DNA of 64,000 bases, taken from G963663615 sp963663615 (GTDB taxonomy: Bacteria > Bacteroidota > Ignavibacteria > Ignavibacteriales > Melioribacteraceae). The position numbers were made by a program, and so were the translations under genes. Under the pieces are notes generated by a model that searched no databases, was not told the DNA's origin, and saw only the letters and a list, made by a program, of their open reading frames with translations. Shown in pieces: positions 36,557 through 44,648 of this stretch. The first letter of the stretch is position 1, and each line of letters begins with the position of its first letter. Location: the NCBI GenBank assembly GCA_963663615.1, contig OY760517.1:1178001-1242000 (forward strand), read 5' to 3'.

Positions 36557-38182
36557 TTAACCCATGTAAGGGTATTTCCAGTCTTTTGCCGGATCAAAGG
36601 TTTCTTTCATACTCCTAGCCGACATCCAGCGTAATAAATTCATTTTACTACCGGCTTTGTCGTTTGTACCTGAAGCACGACCGCCACCAAATGGTTGCTG
36701 ATTTACTATTGCTGCAGTAGGTTTATCGTTAATATAGAAGTTTCCTGCTGCGTTTTTAAGTCTGTCAGCCATCATTTTAAGTGCATATCTGTCTTGCGAC
36801 CAAATAGCACCGGTTAGTGCGTATGGAGAAGTAGTATCACATAATTCCAGAGTTTCTTCAAACTTGTCGTCTTCATAAACGTAAATAGTAAGAACTGGAC
36901 CAAATATTTCTTCTTCCATTGTTTTGAATTTAGGATTTGTTGTTACAATAGTAGTTGGCTGAACAAAATAACCAACGCTATCATCATAAGTACCACCAGT
37001 AATAAACTCGGCTTCTTTGCTTTCGGCAGCATAGTCTATATAACCGGTAATATCCTTGAATGCGTTTTTATCAATTACAGCACACATAAAGTTAGTGAAA
37101 TCTTCAGGGTCACCCACTTTCATTTCGCTAACCTGTGCAACATATTTTTCCTTAAATTCAGGATATAATGATTTAGGAATATACATTCTTGAAGCAGCCG
37201 AACATTTCTGTCCCTGGTACTCAAATGCACCACGAATAGCTGCAACAACAAGAGCATCAACATCAGCCTTGTTATGTACAAATATAAAATCCTTACCACC
37301 GGTTTCACCAACAATACGCGGGTAATATTTATAGTTTTTGATATTATCGCCAACAGTTTTCCACATGTGCTGAAATGTAGAAGTAGAACCGGTAAAGTGA
37401 ATGCCGGAAAGATTTGGATTTGCCAGTACAGGATTACCAACAGTTCCTCCTGAGCCAGGTATAAAGTTGATAACACCCGGAGGCATACCAGCTTCTTCAA
37501 GCATCTTCATTACAAAGTAAGAAGAATAAACAGCACTGGATGCAGGTTTCCATAAACAAACATTACCAACAAGAGCCGGAGCAGTTGGCAAGTTACCAGC
37601 AATAGCAGTAAAGTTAAATGGTGTAACTGCAAAAATAAATCCTTCAAGAGCACGATATTCAACCCTGTTCCACATTTCGGTAGGTGAATACGGCTGTTCT
37701 CCCATTAATTCGGCAAGGTATAAGGGATTAAAACGGTAAAAATCAATAAGTTCACAAGCTGCTTCAATTTCTGCCTGATGTGCAGTTTTTGACTGTCCAA
37801 GCATTGTTGCAGCATTCATAGTCATTCTCCAGGGACCAGCAAGAAGCTCACCAGCTTTTCTTATAACTGATGCTCTGTGTTCCCATGGAAGTTCAGCCCA
37901 TTCTTCTCTTGCTTTAAGAGCAGCCTCAACTGCCATGTTAACTTCTTTTTCACCTGCTTTATGGTAAACACCAAGTAATTTGGAATGATTATGTGGTGGT
38001 CTTATTTCACCAAGATTACCAGTCTTAACCTCTTTACCGCCAATAATTAGTGGAATTTCAATTTCATTTGTTTGCATTTCATTGAGTTTTGCTATTAGCT
38101 CATCTCGCTCAACACTGCCAGGGGCGTACATTTTGGCAGGTTCGTTTTTGGTTTCGGGAACCCTGAAAAATGCATTCGACAT
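36557..38182 (-). CDS. pruA: L-glutamate gamma-semialdehyde (1-pyrroline-5-carboxylate) dehydrogenase
   Basis: This enzyme oxidises glutamate semialdehyde to glutamate with NAD in proline and arginine breakdown. The ATG at 38182 has a perfect GGAGG 5 bases upstream and gives 541 residues. An ATG 21 bases further up is less likely. The stand-alone P5C dehydrogenase form is recognised from FAVTPFNFTAIAGNLPTAPA, WKPASSAV, HFTGST, the general base Glu in GETGGKDF, the catalytic Cys in YQGQKCSAASR and EEEIFGPVLT. No proline dehydrogenase gene is adjacent. The ornithine carbamoyltransferase at 56220 may feed the same amino-acid pool. Confidence 0.96.
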   Translation of the reverse strand: MSNAFFRVPETKNEPAKMYAPGSVERDELIAKLNEMQTNEIEIPLIIGGKEVKTGNLGEIRPPHNHSKLLGVYHKAGEKEVNMAVEAALKAREEWAELPWEHRASVIRKAGELLAGPWRMTMNAATMLGQSKTAHQAEIEAACELIDFYRFNPLYLAELMGEQPYSPTEMWNRVEYRALEGFIFAVTPFNFTAIAGNLPTAPALVGNVCLWKPASSAVYSSYFVMKMLEEAGMPPGVINFIPGSGGTVGNPVLANPNLSGIHFTGSTSTFQHMWKTVGDNIKNYKYYPRIVGETGGKDFIFVHNKADVDALVVAAIRGAFEYQGQKCSAASRMYIPKSLYPEFKEKYVAQVSEMKVGDPEDFTNFMCAVIDKNAFKDITGYIDYAAESKEAEFITGGTYDDSVGYFVQPTTIVTTNPKFKTMEEEIFGPVLTIYVYEDDKFEETLELCDTTSPYALTGAIWSQDRYALKMMADRLKNAAGNFYINDKPTAAIVNQQPFGGGRASGTNDKAGSKMNLLRWMSARSMKETFDPAKDWKYPYMG

Positions 38183-38301
38183 AAAAACCTCCATTATTCG
38201 CATATAAAGATATTGTTAAAAGAACATGTTTTAAAATAGTACACATGATATAGGCATACAAACGTTTTTAAAGTTTTTTTCCTTAATTTTTCAATTTGTA
38301 G

Positions 38302-38330
38302 TTGACAAAATTATAATCCCGTTTTATATT
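38302..38330 (+). promoter_or_regulatory. Consensus promoter of the membrane-protein/regulator cassette
   Basis: TTGACA (38302-38307), 17-base spacer, TATATT (38325-38330). Transcription would begin near 38337, inside the operator-like repeat at 38332-38358. Confidence 0.82.
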
Positions 38331-38331
38331 C

Positions 38332-38358
38332 ACTTTATAAAACAAAGCACTTTGGAAA
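38332..38358 (+). promoter_or_regulatory. Operator-like repeat, copy 1
   Basis: The pattern ACTTT-nn-AAAA-n-AAAG-n-ACTTT-nn-AAA occurs here and again at 39275-39301, with 21 of 27 bases identical, both just ahead of a start codon. It contains the near-palindrome AAAGCACTTT. The winged-helix protein encoded between the two copies is the natural candidate to bind it. Confidence 0.7.
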
Positions 38359-38359
38359 T

Positions 38360-38965
38360 ATGGATCAAAATAAAGCAATAGAAGAACTGGAATTTATCAA
38401 AAAGGTTATGCAGGACAGTAAAAGAACTGTTGTGGATAACGGAATGGGATATATAATTTGGGGAATACTTATTGTAATTGGATTGTTATCAACCTTTATA
38501 TCGGTAGTTAACCAAACTTACGGTTTTTACTGGAATTGGGTTGTGGTAGTTGGTATTGGCTGGATTTATTCCTTGTACGATATAATTACAAACCGTATTC
38601 ACAAAAGAAAAAGGAACAAAACTTTTACAAGTAAAATATTGGGATCAATTTGGTTTGCAACTGGTATTGGAATGACTATACTTGGTTTTCTAATGCCAAT
38701 TACAGGTGCTCTGCACGGACAGTATATTTCTCCTATGCTAAGTGTCCTGCTTGGAATTGCCTTTTTTATTTCCAGCGTTGTTTATGATTACTGGTGGTTA
38801 ATGATGATTTCTGTAGGTTGGTGGATTACAGCAATTATTATGTTTTTTGTTCCCGGTATTTATACTATGCTTATTATGGCTGGCGAAATGCTGTTTTTCC
38901 AGGTAGTACCCGGCATTATTCTCTACACAAAATTTAAAAAAGAACAACAAACTGAAAATGCCTGA
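38360..38965 (+). CDS. Integral membrane protein of unknown function, partner of a winged-helix regulator
   Basis: The 201-residue protein has a short charged N-terminal helix (IEELEFIKKVMQDSKRT), then about five to six hydrophobic segments arranged in hairpins and rich in Trp (YYWWLMMISVGWW). No enzyme or transporter motif is seen. Its last 8 bases overlap the start of the regulator gene, so the two are made together. The membrane protein may signal to, or titrate, the regulator. Transcript start and start codon are very close (about 24 bases) and no clear Shine-Dalgarno is present. Confidence 0.8.
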   Translation: MDQNKAIEELEFIKKVMQDSKRTVVDNGMGYIIWGILIVIGLLSTFISVVNQTYGFYWNWVVVVGIGWIYSLYDIITNRIHKRKRNKTFTSKILGSIWFATGIGMTILGFLMPITGALHGQYISPMLSVLLGIAFFISSVVYDYWWLMMISVGWWITAIIMFFVPGIYTMLIMAGEMLFFQVVPGIILYTKFKKEQQTENA

Positions 38966-39257
38966 TTTTGATTACCAACAACTTGATGATATAATTCACA
39001 GCAGAATACGACTTGCTATTATGGCTGTATTAATTAGTAATGAAAAAGCTGATTTCAAATTTGTAAAAAAGCAGATAAATGCTACGGATGGTAACCTTAG
39101 TGTGCATGTTAAAAAACTTGAATCGGCAGGATATATTACTGTAATGAAAGAATTTGTTGACAGAAAACCGCTAACTTCGTACTCGTTAACTGAAAAAGGT
39201 AAAAAGGCTTTTCAAATATATATTGAACATCTTGAAAACCTTATTAAGAAAAAATAA
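38958..39257 (+). CDS. Winged-helix transcriptional regulator
   Basis: The 99-residue protein is a single winged-helix domain. HSRIRLAIMAVLISNEKADF is the first helix pair, NATDGNLSVHVKKLESAGYI is helix 2-3 with the recognition helix, and KEFVDRKPLTSYSLTEKGKKAF is the wing and last strand. It resembles the MarR/ArsR-like one-domain regulators that accompany membrane proteins in Bacteroidota. There is no ligand domain, so its activity may depend on the overlapping upstream membrane protein. Likely targets are the matching repeats at 38332 and 39275, which would make it autoregulatory and a controller of the TPR and TonB-receptor genes. Confidence 0.9.
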   Translation: MPDFDYQQLDDIIHSRIRLAIMAVLISNEKADFKFVKKQINATDGNLSVHVKKLESAGYITVMKEFVDRKPLTSYSLTEKGKKAFQIYIEHLENLIKKK

Positions 39258-39274
39258 AAATTTTTTGTCTATTT

Positions 39275-39301
39275 ACTTTGCAAAATAAAGTACTTTAAAA
39301 A
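39275..39301 (+). promoter_or_regulatory. Operator-like repeat, copy 2
   Basis: This matches copy 1 at 38332-38358 in 21 of 27 positions. It contains the perfect palindrome AAAGTACTTT (39287-39296) and ends just before the Shine-Dalgarno of the TPR gene. I see no clear separate -35/-10 pair next to it. Confidence 0.68.
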
Positions 39302-39312
39302 CAGGAGTGGTT

Positions 39313-40101
39313 ATGAATTATCTAAAAAACATTTTTCTATTTATAGTTTTAACAACTTGTTTAATGGCACAGACAGTTGGTATTGAAGCCAAAATTGCCG
39401 AGTTGGCAAAAAAAAGTAATGACGCATATTTTTCATTTAGCAAAGAAAGTTTTGCCGAGGTATGGTCTCTTTCCGAAAGGATACTATCGGTTGCACCTGA
39501 TAATGAAGATGCAAAATATTTTGCTGCCTTAACTGGATACAGATTGTTGAATATTGGGCTGAACAGCAAAGATAAAGCGTTTCTAACAAGTTATTATGAT
39601 AAATCGAGAGAGTATTGCGACGCTTTAATGGAGAGTGAAAAATATGGAGCAGAAGCCAGGGTAGTTAAAGCAGGGGTTTACATGATGAAAATTGCTACTG
39701 CAATGATGGAAGCACCAGTTCTTACAGTTCGCATACATAATAACCTTGATGAAGCGGATCAGATGGATAAGGGGAATTCAAGAAGTTTACTGGTTCGAGG
39801 AATTATGGCATTAAATACTCCTGAAATGTTTGGCGGTAGTGCAGAGCAAGCTGAAAAATTGTTTGAGGCTGCTCTTGAAAATTCTAAAAAAGAGGATAAA
39901 AGCAAACTTGTTAGCTGGGGACTTGAAGAATCGTATGCCTGGTTGGGAAGGGCATATACGGAACTCGGTAAATATGATTCTGCTAAAAAAACTTATAAAG
40001 AAGTATTGGAGATAAAACCGGACTTTAACTGGGTTTCTTACAAGCTATTACCTTCGCTTGAAAAAAGAATTAAAAAAGTGGCTGAAGAGAAAGGATTATA
40101 A
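39313..40101 (+). CDS. Exported TPR-type protein
   Basis: From the ATG at 39313 (AGGAG 5 bases upstream) the protein is 262 residues. It starts with a signal peptide (FLFIVLTTCLMAQ), followed by all-helical sequence with tetratricopeptide character, clearest at the C terminus (AWLGRAYTELGKYDSAKKTYKEVLEIKPD). It lies 2 bases before the TonB-receptor gene and downstream of operator copy 2. It is probably a periplasmic partner of that receptor; this is inferred from the tight linkage. Confidence 0.82.
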   Translation: MNYLKNIFLFIVLTTCLMAQTVGIEAKIAELAKKSNDAYFSFSKESFAEVWSLSERILSVAPDNEDAKYFAALTGYRLLNIGLNSKDKAFLTSYYDKSREYCDALMESEKYGAEARVVKAGVYMMKIATAMMEAPVLTVRIHNNLDEADQMDKGNSRSLLVRGIMALNTPEMFGGSAEQAEKLFEAALENSKKEDKSKLVSWGLEESYAWLGRAYTELGKYDSAKKTYKEVLEIKPDFNWVSYKLLPSLEKRIKKVAEEKGL

Positions 40102-40103
40102 AA

Positions 40104-42311
40104 ATGATCAGCAAAATTGCTAAGATAGTTCTGTTTATAATTGCAAGCTGCGGTACTCTTTTTCCGCAGCAGGTTTTAACAGTATTTGGTACTGTAAGTG
40201 ATGAAAACAACAAGCCCTTGCCTTATGTGAATGTTTACAGACTTAGCAGTTTTGATGGTGTCATGACTAACGAAAAAGGCGAATTTTTGTTCACCACTAA
40301 AAAAGGTGAAGGAATAAATATTGTTGCTTCAATTATAGGGTACAGTAAGTACAATGAACCACTTCCAATAGGGATTAAGGATAAATACGAATTAAATATT
40401 GTGCTTTATACCAAAACTGTTAAGCTAACTGAAACTGTTGTGTTAGGCTCTGCATTCAGCTCGGAAAAGGGTAAGGGGGTGGTTGTACAGGAAAGGGATG
40501 TGCTCATGACTCCCGGTGGTGCAGCTGATATTTTGCAGGCAATAAAAACTATGCCCGGTCTTACTAATGTTTCGGAAAGTGCACAGCTCTACGTAAGGGG
40601 AGGAGACCCGGTAGAAACTATTACAGTTATTGATAATGCAACCGTTTATCATCCTTATACACTTGAATCATCTTATGGTGGATTGTTTTCCAATCTTAAT
40701 ACCGGTGCAATGAAGTCACTTTTCTTTTCCAGCGGTGGATTTTCGGCAAAGTACGGTAATGCACTTTCGGGTGTGCTGGATATTAAAACCAAGGATGAAC
40801 CATCTGCAAACTCTCATACAATTGGTATTTCAATGGCGAGTTTGTCATTCGAAAGTGATATACCGGTAATTGAAGATAAAACCGGATTAAGATTATACGG
40901 AAAAATGAGTTTATATGAGCCTCTAATGGCGGTTAATGGTGCAAGAAGCGAATTTACAAGTCTGCCCGATGCAAAAGATATTAGCGGAGTTTATACACAC
41001 AAATACTCCGAAACCGGCAGAATAAAACTTTTTGGTATGTACGCTGAGGATAATCAGGGTGTTAAGGTTGAGCGTGCCGAATACAATGGTAACTTTAATG
41101 GAGCTTCCTATAATAGATTTATTAATCTGAATATTACCGATGTATTTTACCGCAAGTTGTTCATTAATACTACCGCAGCATATAATGTGTTTGCCAATAA
41201 ATGGACTCTGGGTGTTCTTGATCTTGAAAATACTGATGCGGTTATGAAGTATCGTGTGGATGCGGAATATAATATTTCCAAAGAATACAGGCTGCTTGCC
41301 GGTTTCGATATGGAAGAAAGAACTGAAAAGTATTTGGGACAGGTTCCTGATGAGGATTATAACATTAGACCTGATGCACCTAAAGTTGTTCTTGATGAAA
41401 AAGTTGCAAACAGACGTTACAGCACTTACCTTGAACTTGAGTCTGCAAAGCTGTTTACCGATAGGTTGTTTTTTGTTGCAGGATTAAGATATGATGTTTT
41501 TCCTGATCTTGATATATCATGGTTCGATCCAAGATTAAATATAGGGTACAAAATAAATGACAAATCGAATATTAAATTTGGTTTTGGCTACTTCAGGCAA
41601 ATACCAGATTTAAGGTTATTCGCAATTAAAGATGGTAATCCCGGTCTTAAAGAAATGCAAGCTGAACAATATATTGTTTCTTATGATTACCAGTATTCAA
41701 AAAAATCATATTTCCGTATAGAAACTTATTATAAGGATTACATTAACTTGCCTCTTGAAGATGAGGTACAAAACTATTCAAATAATGGATATGGATATGC
41801 ATACGGTGCCGATATTATATTCAAAGGGGATTTGTCAAATGATTTAAGTGGTTGGGTATCTTATGGTTATTTGAAATCGAAACGTATCTGGATGGATAAC
41901 GAATCGTATGCTCCTAGTGATTATGACATCACTCACGGCTTAACAATTGTTACACAATATTACCTTACTGATTCATGGAATTTGGGAGTGAATTATAAAT
42001 ATTCAACAGGCAGACCTTATACTCCGGTTCTTGGAGGTAATTATATTGAATACCAGGGTGTTTACGAACCGGTTGAAGGCTCAACAAATAGTAGTCGTTT
42101 CCCTGGTTATCATCGCCTTGATGTAAGGTTTACATATTTTCACAATTTGTTTGGTAAATACTTTACGGTAGTGTATCTAGAGATGATGAACATATTAAAC
42201 ATAAGGAATATACACAGTTACACATATAGCAAGGATTATAACGAGAGGTTTGAAAATGGCAGTTATTTTGGAAGGCGTACTTTGGTACTTGGCACAAGTA
42301 TATCGTTATAG
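40104..42311 (+). CDS. TonB-dependent receptor with carboxypeptidase-like N-terminal domain
   Basis: The 735-residue outer-membrane protein has a signal peptide, a carboxypeptidase-regulatory-like domain (GTVSDENNKPLPYVNVYRL), and a plug with LQAIKTMPGLTNVSESAQLYVRGGDP and SAKYGNALSGVLDIKT. A barrel with many alternating aromatic strands follows (WTLGVLDLENT, YTGRPYTPVLGG-like region, DVRFTYFHNLFGKYF). It is directly coupled to the TPR gene and under the cassette's repeated operator. The substrate is unknown. It lacks the NPNL-type motifs of siderophore receptors and is only distantly related to the receptor at 27267. Confidence 0.88.
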   Translation: MISKIAKIVLFIIASCGTLFPQQVLTVFGTVSDENNKPLPYVNVYRLSSFDGVMTNEKGEFLFTTKKGEGINIVASIIGYSKYNEPLPIGIKDKYELNIVLYTKTVKLTETVVLGSAFSSEKGKGVVVQERDVLMTPGGAADILQAIKTMPGLTNVSESAQLYVRGGDPVETITVIDNATVYHPYTLESSYGGLFSNLNTGAMKSLFFSSGGFSAKYGNALSGVLDIKTKDEPSANSHTIGISMASLSFESDIPVIEDKTGLRLYGKMSLYEPLMAVNGARSEFTSLPDAKDISGVYTHKYSETGRIKLFGMYAEDNQGVKVERAEYNGNFNGASYNRFINLNITDVFYRKLFINTTAAYNVFANKWTLGVLDLENTDAVMKYRVDAEYNISKEYRLLAGFDMEERTEKYLGQVPDEDYNIRPDAPKVVLDEKVANRRYSTYLELESAKLFTDRLFFVAGLRYDVFPDLDISWFDPRLNIGYKINDKSNIKFGFGYFRQIPDLRLFAIKDGNPGLKEMQAEQYIVSYDYQYSKKSYFRIETYYKDYINLPLEDEVQNYSNNGYGYAYGADIIFKGDLSNDLSGWVSYGYLKSKRIWMDNESYAPSDYDITHGLTIVTQYYLTDSWNLGVNYKYSTGRPYTPVLGGNYIEYQGVYEPVEGSTNSSRFPGYHRLDVRFTYFHNLFGKYFTVVYLEMMNILNIRNIHSYTYSKDYNERFENGSYFGRRTLVLGTSISL

Positions 42312-42500
42312 GAAGTTTTTCTTCCCGCGTCTTTTTAGTTCAAGGCAAATTTGCTGAATAAGAAATTTGTCAAACTCATCATTCCAGCTAAGCATATTCA
42401 TAAGAGAGAAGAGTTCTTTTTCTTCAAGTTTCCTGAGGTTAACATCTTTTCTTATTGCTCCCGAACCATTTGTTATCTTGTCTTTTTTTAAGTCATCCAT
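42306..42500 (-). CDS. Small hypothetical protein
   Basis: The 64-residue charged, probably helical protein (NLRKLEEKELFSLMNMLSWN, LIQQICLELKRRGKK) has no recognised family. Its 3' end overlaps the TonB-receptor stop by 6 bases on the other strand, and its start lies 39 bases after the aspartase stop, behind a hairpin. Composition looks protein-like, but no Shine-Dalgarno is visible, so it is only moderately supported. Confidence 0.5.
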   Translation of the reverse strand: MDDLKKDKITNGSGAIRKDVNLRKLEEKELFSLMNMLSWNDEFDKFLIQQICLELKRRGKKNFL

Positions 42501-42508
42501 AAAATTGG

Positions 42509-42536
42509 GTTACCGGCAGAATAAACTGCCGGTAAC
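42509..42536 (-). terminator. Hairpin after the aspartase gene
   Basis: GTTACCGGCAG (42509-42519) and CTGCCGGTAAC (42526-42536) form an 11-bp perfect stem with a 6-base loop directly after the aspA stop. On the minus strand it is followed by CCCAATTTT, a poor U run, so leak into the small downstream gene is possible. Confidence 0.7.
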
Positions 42537-42539
42537 AGT

Positions 42540-44408
42540 TTATTTAAGCTTTCTTGGTTTAATCATATTTTCCGGCAGGAGAATATTATCAAGTTCTTCC
42601 TGTGTAAGGAGTTCTTTTTCGAGTACCAAATCATAAACACCACGGTTAGTCTCGAGTGCTTCTTTGGCAAGACTTGTACATATTTCGTAACCAAGCACCG
42701 GATTAAGAGCTGTAACCAACCCTATTGAATGCTGAACCAAATCACGGCAACGTTGTTCGTTTGCAGTTATATCATCAATGCAGCGGTATTTAAGAGTTAC
42801 CATACCATTTTTCAACATTTCTATCGATTCAAACAAACTTTGTACTATAACAGGTTCAAATACGTTAAGTTCAAGCTGTCCACCCTCCGCAGCAAGGTTA
42901 ACAGTTAAATCGTTACCAATCACCTTAAATGCAATCTGGTTAACCACTTCAGGAATAACAGGATTAACTTTACCTGGCATAATAGATGAGCCTGGCTGCA
43001 TAGCCGGTAGATTAATTTCATTAAATCCTGTTCTTGGTCCGGATGAAAGTAATCTTAGATCGTTACTGATTTTACTTAATTTTACTGCAAGACGTTTAAC
43101 AGCTGATGAATACATAATAAATGCACCGGTATCCTGGGTTGCTTCAACAAGGTTAGCCGCTTTTTCAATTTCATAACCGCTAATTTCCCTAAGGTGGTGA
43201 ACACACTTATCCGAGTATTCGGGGTCAGTATTTATGCCTGTGCCAATAGCAGTAGCACCCATGTTAACTTCAAGAAACAGTTTTGAGTTTTGTGACAGGC
43301 GGTGTATTTCTTCCTCAAGAGTAGCAGCATAGGCTTCAAATTCTTGTCCCAGTGTCATAGGTACGGCATCCTGAAGCTGAGTTCTTCCCATTTTAATAAC
43401 AGATGCAAACTCCTCACTTTTTTTACGGAATGAGGCTATGAGGTTTTTAAGAACCGGGATCAGCTTTTCGTTTGCTTTGATTAGAGCAATTTTAACAGCA
43501 GTTGGGTAAGCATCGTTTGTTGATTGCGAAAGGTTAACATGATTGTTTGGATGGCAATATTTATAGTCGCCTTTTTCATGACCAAGTATTTCGAGAGCAC
43601 GGTTTGCAATTACTTCGTTGGCATTCATGTTTGTTGAAGTTCCTGCACCACCCTGAATCATATCAACAACAAACTGCGAATGATACCTGCCGTTCATAAT
43701 TTCCTCACAAGCCTGAACAATTGCATCACAAACAGGTTTTGAAAGTAAACCCAGCTCATAATTTGCCTTGGCAGCAGCCATTTTTACAACAGCAAAACCG
43801 CTAATAATTGCAGGGAAAAAGTTTAGGGGTACACCACTAATATTAAAATTTTCCATTGCACGGAGCGTTTGCACACCGTAATAGGCTTCATAAGGAACTT
43901 CACGGTTACCAAGCAAGTCATGTTCTTCACGTGTTCTGCCTGTTTGGTATTGTGAAGTCATATTTACAAGACGCGTATTAGCCTGTGCAATTCTTCTTGA
44001 GATAACACGTGAAATTCTTGCCAGAATTTTACCCGCTATTGTCGCGTGATCCACAAGCATTTTTTTGAATGAATCACGAGAAAGCAGCAGACAACTGGTA
44101 TCAAGAGTAGTACGTGCAGAAGTTGAATGAGGATAGTCATCCATAAGTGCACCTTCACTAAGGAAATCGAACTTGCTAAAGAAGGTTATTCTTTTTTCTT
44201 CCCCGTAGGGCGTGCGTTTGTAAAGTTCAATTTCACCTTCATGAACAATAACAAGGTCTTTTCTTGGAGTATTTTCGGCATAAACGTATTCGTCTTTTGG
44301 TATTTCAACACGTTTAGTATATCCAAGTAATATTTCGAGCTCATCTTCTTTTAAGTCCTTAAATAGCTCAATGGACTTCAGGAATGAAACTAAATTTTCT
44401 TTTGGCAT
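42540..44408 (-). CDS. aspA: Aspartate ammonia-lyase fused to an N-terminal cNMP-binding-like domain
   Basis: Residues about 1-140 form a Crp-type cyclic-nucleotide-binding fold (LFKDLKEDELEILLGY, VIVHEGEIELYKRT, DFLSEGALMDDYPHS) ending in a helix with many Arg. Residues about 155-622 are a complete aspartase, which reversibly turns aspartate into fumarate and ammonia. Aspartase motifs are GGAGTSTNMNANEV, NLSQSTNDAYPTA, GRTQLQDAVPMTLGQEF and the mobile loop GSSIMPGKVNP near residue 475. Free aspartases have about 470 residues, so the front domain is an extra regulator. In the phosphate cassette the Arg that contacts cAMP in Crp aligns with Thr (STSAR), so the ligand may not be a cyclic nucleotide. 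Confidence 0.94.
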   Translation of the reverse strand: MPKENLVSFLKSIELFKDLKEDELEILLGYTKRVEIPKDEYVYAENTPRKDLVIVHEGEIELYKRTPYGEEKRITFFSKFDFLSEGALMDDYPHSTSARTTLDTSCLLLSRDSFKKMLVDHATIAGKILARISRVISRRIAQANTRLVNMTSQYQTGRTREEHDLLGNREVPYEAYYGVQTLRAMENFNISGVPLNFFPAIISGFAVVKMAAAKANYELGLLSKPVCDAIVQACEEIMNGRYHSQFVVDMIQGGAGTSTNMNANEVIANRALEILGHEKGDYKYCHPNNHVNLSQSTNDAYPTAVKIALIKANEKLIPVLKNLIASFRKKSEEFASVIKMGRTQLQDAVPMTLGQEFEAYAATLEEEIHRLSQNSKLFLEVNMGATAIGTGINTDPEYSDKCVHHLREISGYEIEKAANLVEATQDTGAFIMYSSAVKRLAVKLSKISNDLRLLSSGPRTGFNEINLPAMQPGSSIMPGKVNPVIPEVVNQIAFKVIGNDLTVNLAAEGGQLELNVFEPVIVQSLFESIEMLKNGMVTLKYRCIDDITANEQRCRDLVQHSIGLVTALNPVLGYEICTSLAKEALETNRGVYDLVLEKELLTQEELDNILLPENMIKPRKLK

Positions 44409-44648
44409 TAATTCCCCTAATATTGTTGCTAATTAACACCTGTCAAGATACTAAATATTCTGCTATTACAGAAGTATTTCTATGTTAACAAGTTTTTAGT
44501 TATAGTCAATTATCGAATGGAAATTTATTTATTGAATTAGTTTTAGTGATTAAATTTTGAGTTAGTTGTAAATTAAAATAATGATGCTTTTAAGGAATAA
44601 TTTCAATATCTTTCTACAACTTTATTTAATCAATAAACTGTCCGAACA

